The notes under the pieces are model-generated. The model was not told the DNA's origin, searched no databases, and saw nothing but the letters and a program-made list of their open reading frames with translations. Shown here piece by piece: positions 6,484 to 6,682 of a stretch of 6,682 bases of DNA. The stretch covers positions 1 to 6,682 of the forward strand of contig JALNXP010000135.1 of the NCBI GenBank assembly GCA_023230285.1, written 5' to 3'. Position 1 is the stretch's first letter. The number at the start of each line of letters is the position of its first letter. A program made the translations under genes and the position numbers. The DNA comes from Bacteroidales bacterium (GTDB lineage: Bacteria; Bacteroidota; Bacteroidia; Bacteroidales; BM520).

Positions 6484-6682
6484 AAACAGCAATTTTTTCT
6501 ATAAACATGCTTTGTTCCGTCAGAGACAAAAGCTTGGTAGCCGGACGTATCAGTTTATTCATGTTTTCAATGGCTCCTTTTTCCCATGAAGAATAAGGGT
6601 GAGCAAAAAATATCTGTGTGTCAAGTATCCATTTCCCAATCGCCAAAGCGTTTACCGTCAACTTCCGGCGGACGTTGGTCTA
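6484..6682 (-). pseudogene. IS30-family transposase remnant, internally deleted and frameshifted
   Basis: On the minus strand, 6680-6624 encode RPPEVDGKRFGDWEMDT and then a TGA. This resembles the start of the IS30 DDE catalytic domain and carries its first aspartate. In the next frame, from about 6625, LDTQIFFAHPYSSWEKGAIE (then NMNKLIR) matches the end of the same domain, including the final glutamate. The central part with the second aspartate is missing, so the two pieces were joined by a deletion that shifted the frame. After IR the usual QYxPK is shortened to P before ATK, a second small deletion. Similarity to transposase fades after FIEKI near 6490, and the frame then runs into the hairpin repeats to a stop at 6416. 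It cannot encode an active enzyme. The N-terminal part would lie beyond the right edge. No terminal inverted repeats or target duplication were recognised. Confidence 0.85.

Noticed and set aside
6416..6661. 81-residue minus-strand open frame as a real small gene
   Set aside because: Its middle matches the end of an IS30 transposase, its beginning reads the same element out of frame, and its end is translated hairpin repeat. It is a decay product.
5982..6682. tRNA gene, T-box or other structured RNA ahead of pheT
   Set aside because: No cloverleaf, no T-box core and no long leader between the promoter element and the start codon could be found by eye.

Overview
This AT-rich window looks like chromosomal DNA from a member of the Bacteroidota, most likely Bacteroidales. 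Three things point there: the protein sequences (a receptor-less sigma-54 activator next to a short LptE-type lipoprotein and a SecG with a long acidic tail), the gene order, and a TAnnTTTG-type promoter element upstream of the operon. The species cannot be named from the sequence.

Layout. Positions 1-725 (+) hold the C-terminal half of a class II fumarase (fumC); its start lies outside the window. It converges on a minus-strand block read from 5981 down to 765: pheT (Phe-tRNA synthetase beta subunit), a sigma-54 enhancer-binding protein without a sensor domain, an LptE-family outer-membrane lipoprotein, a TPR-like protein, and secG. The gaps inside the block are 2 nt, an overlap of 14-20 nt, 2 nt and 13 nt, so it reads as one operon. 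A perfect 17-bp inverted repeat (722-757) between fumC and secG probably terminates transcription from both sides. The probable pheT promoter element is at 6007-6014.

Positions 5982-6682 carry no intact gene. The stretch contains the promoter, an 11-bp inverted repeat around the promoter region, two small hairpins, two copies of a CCGTAGG-centred hairpin repeat, a 17-nt-period tandem repeat, and a decayed IS30-type transposase fragment running off the right edge. That fragment has lost the middle of its catalytic domain and is frameshifted at the joint.

How the genes fit together. The operon mixes translation (PheT), inner-membrane protein export (SecG) and LPS delivery to the outer membrane (LptE) with a transcription regulator and a TPR-like protein of unknown function. 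This suggests a growth-linked or envelope-linked housekeeping operon whose regulator has targets that cannot be deduced here. I see no new defence or mobile system. The points most worth a second look are the orphan sigma-54 activator with a GSFTGA loop, the CCGTAGG repeats beside the transposase remnant, and the inverted repeat at the pheT promoter.
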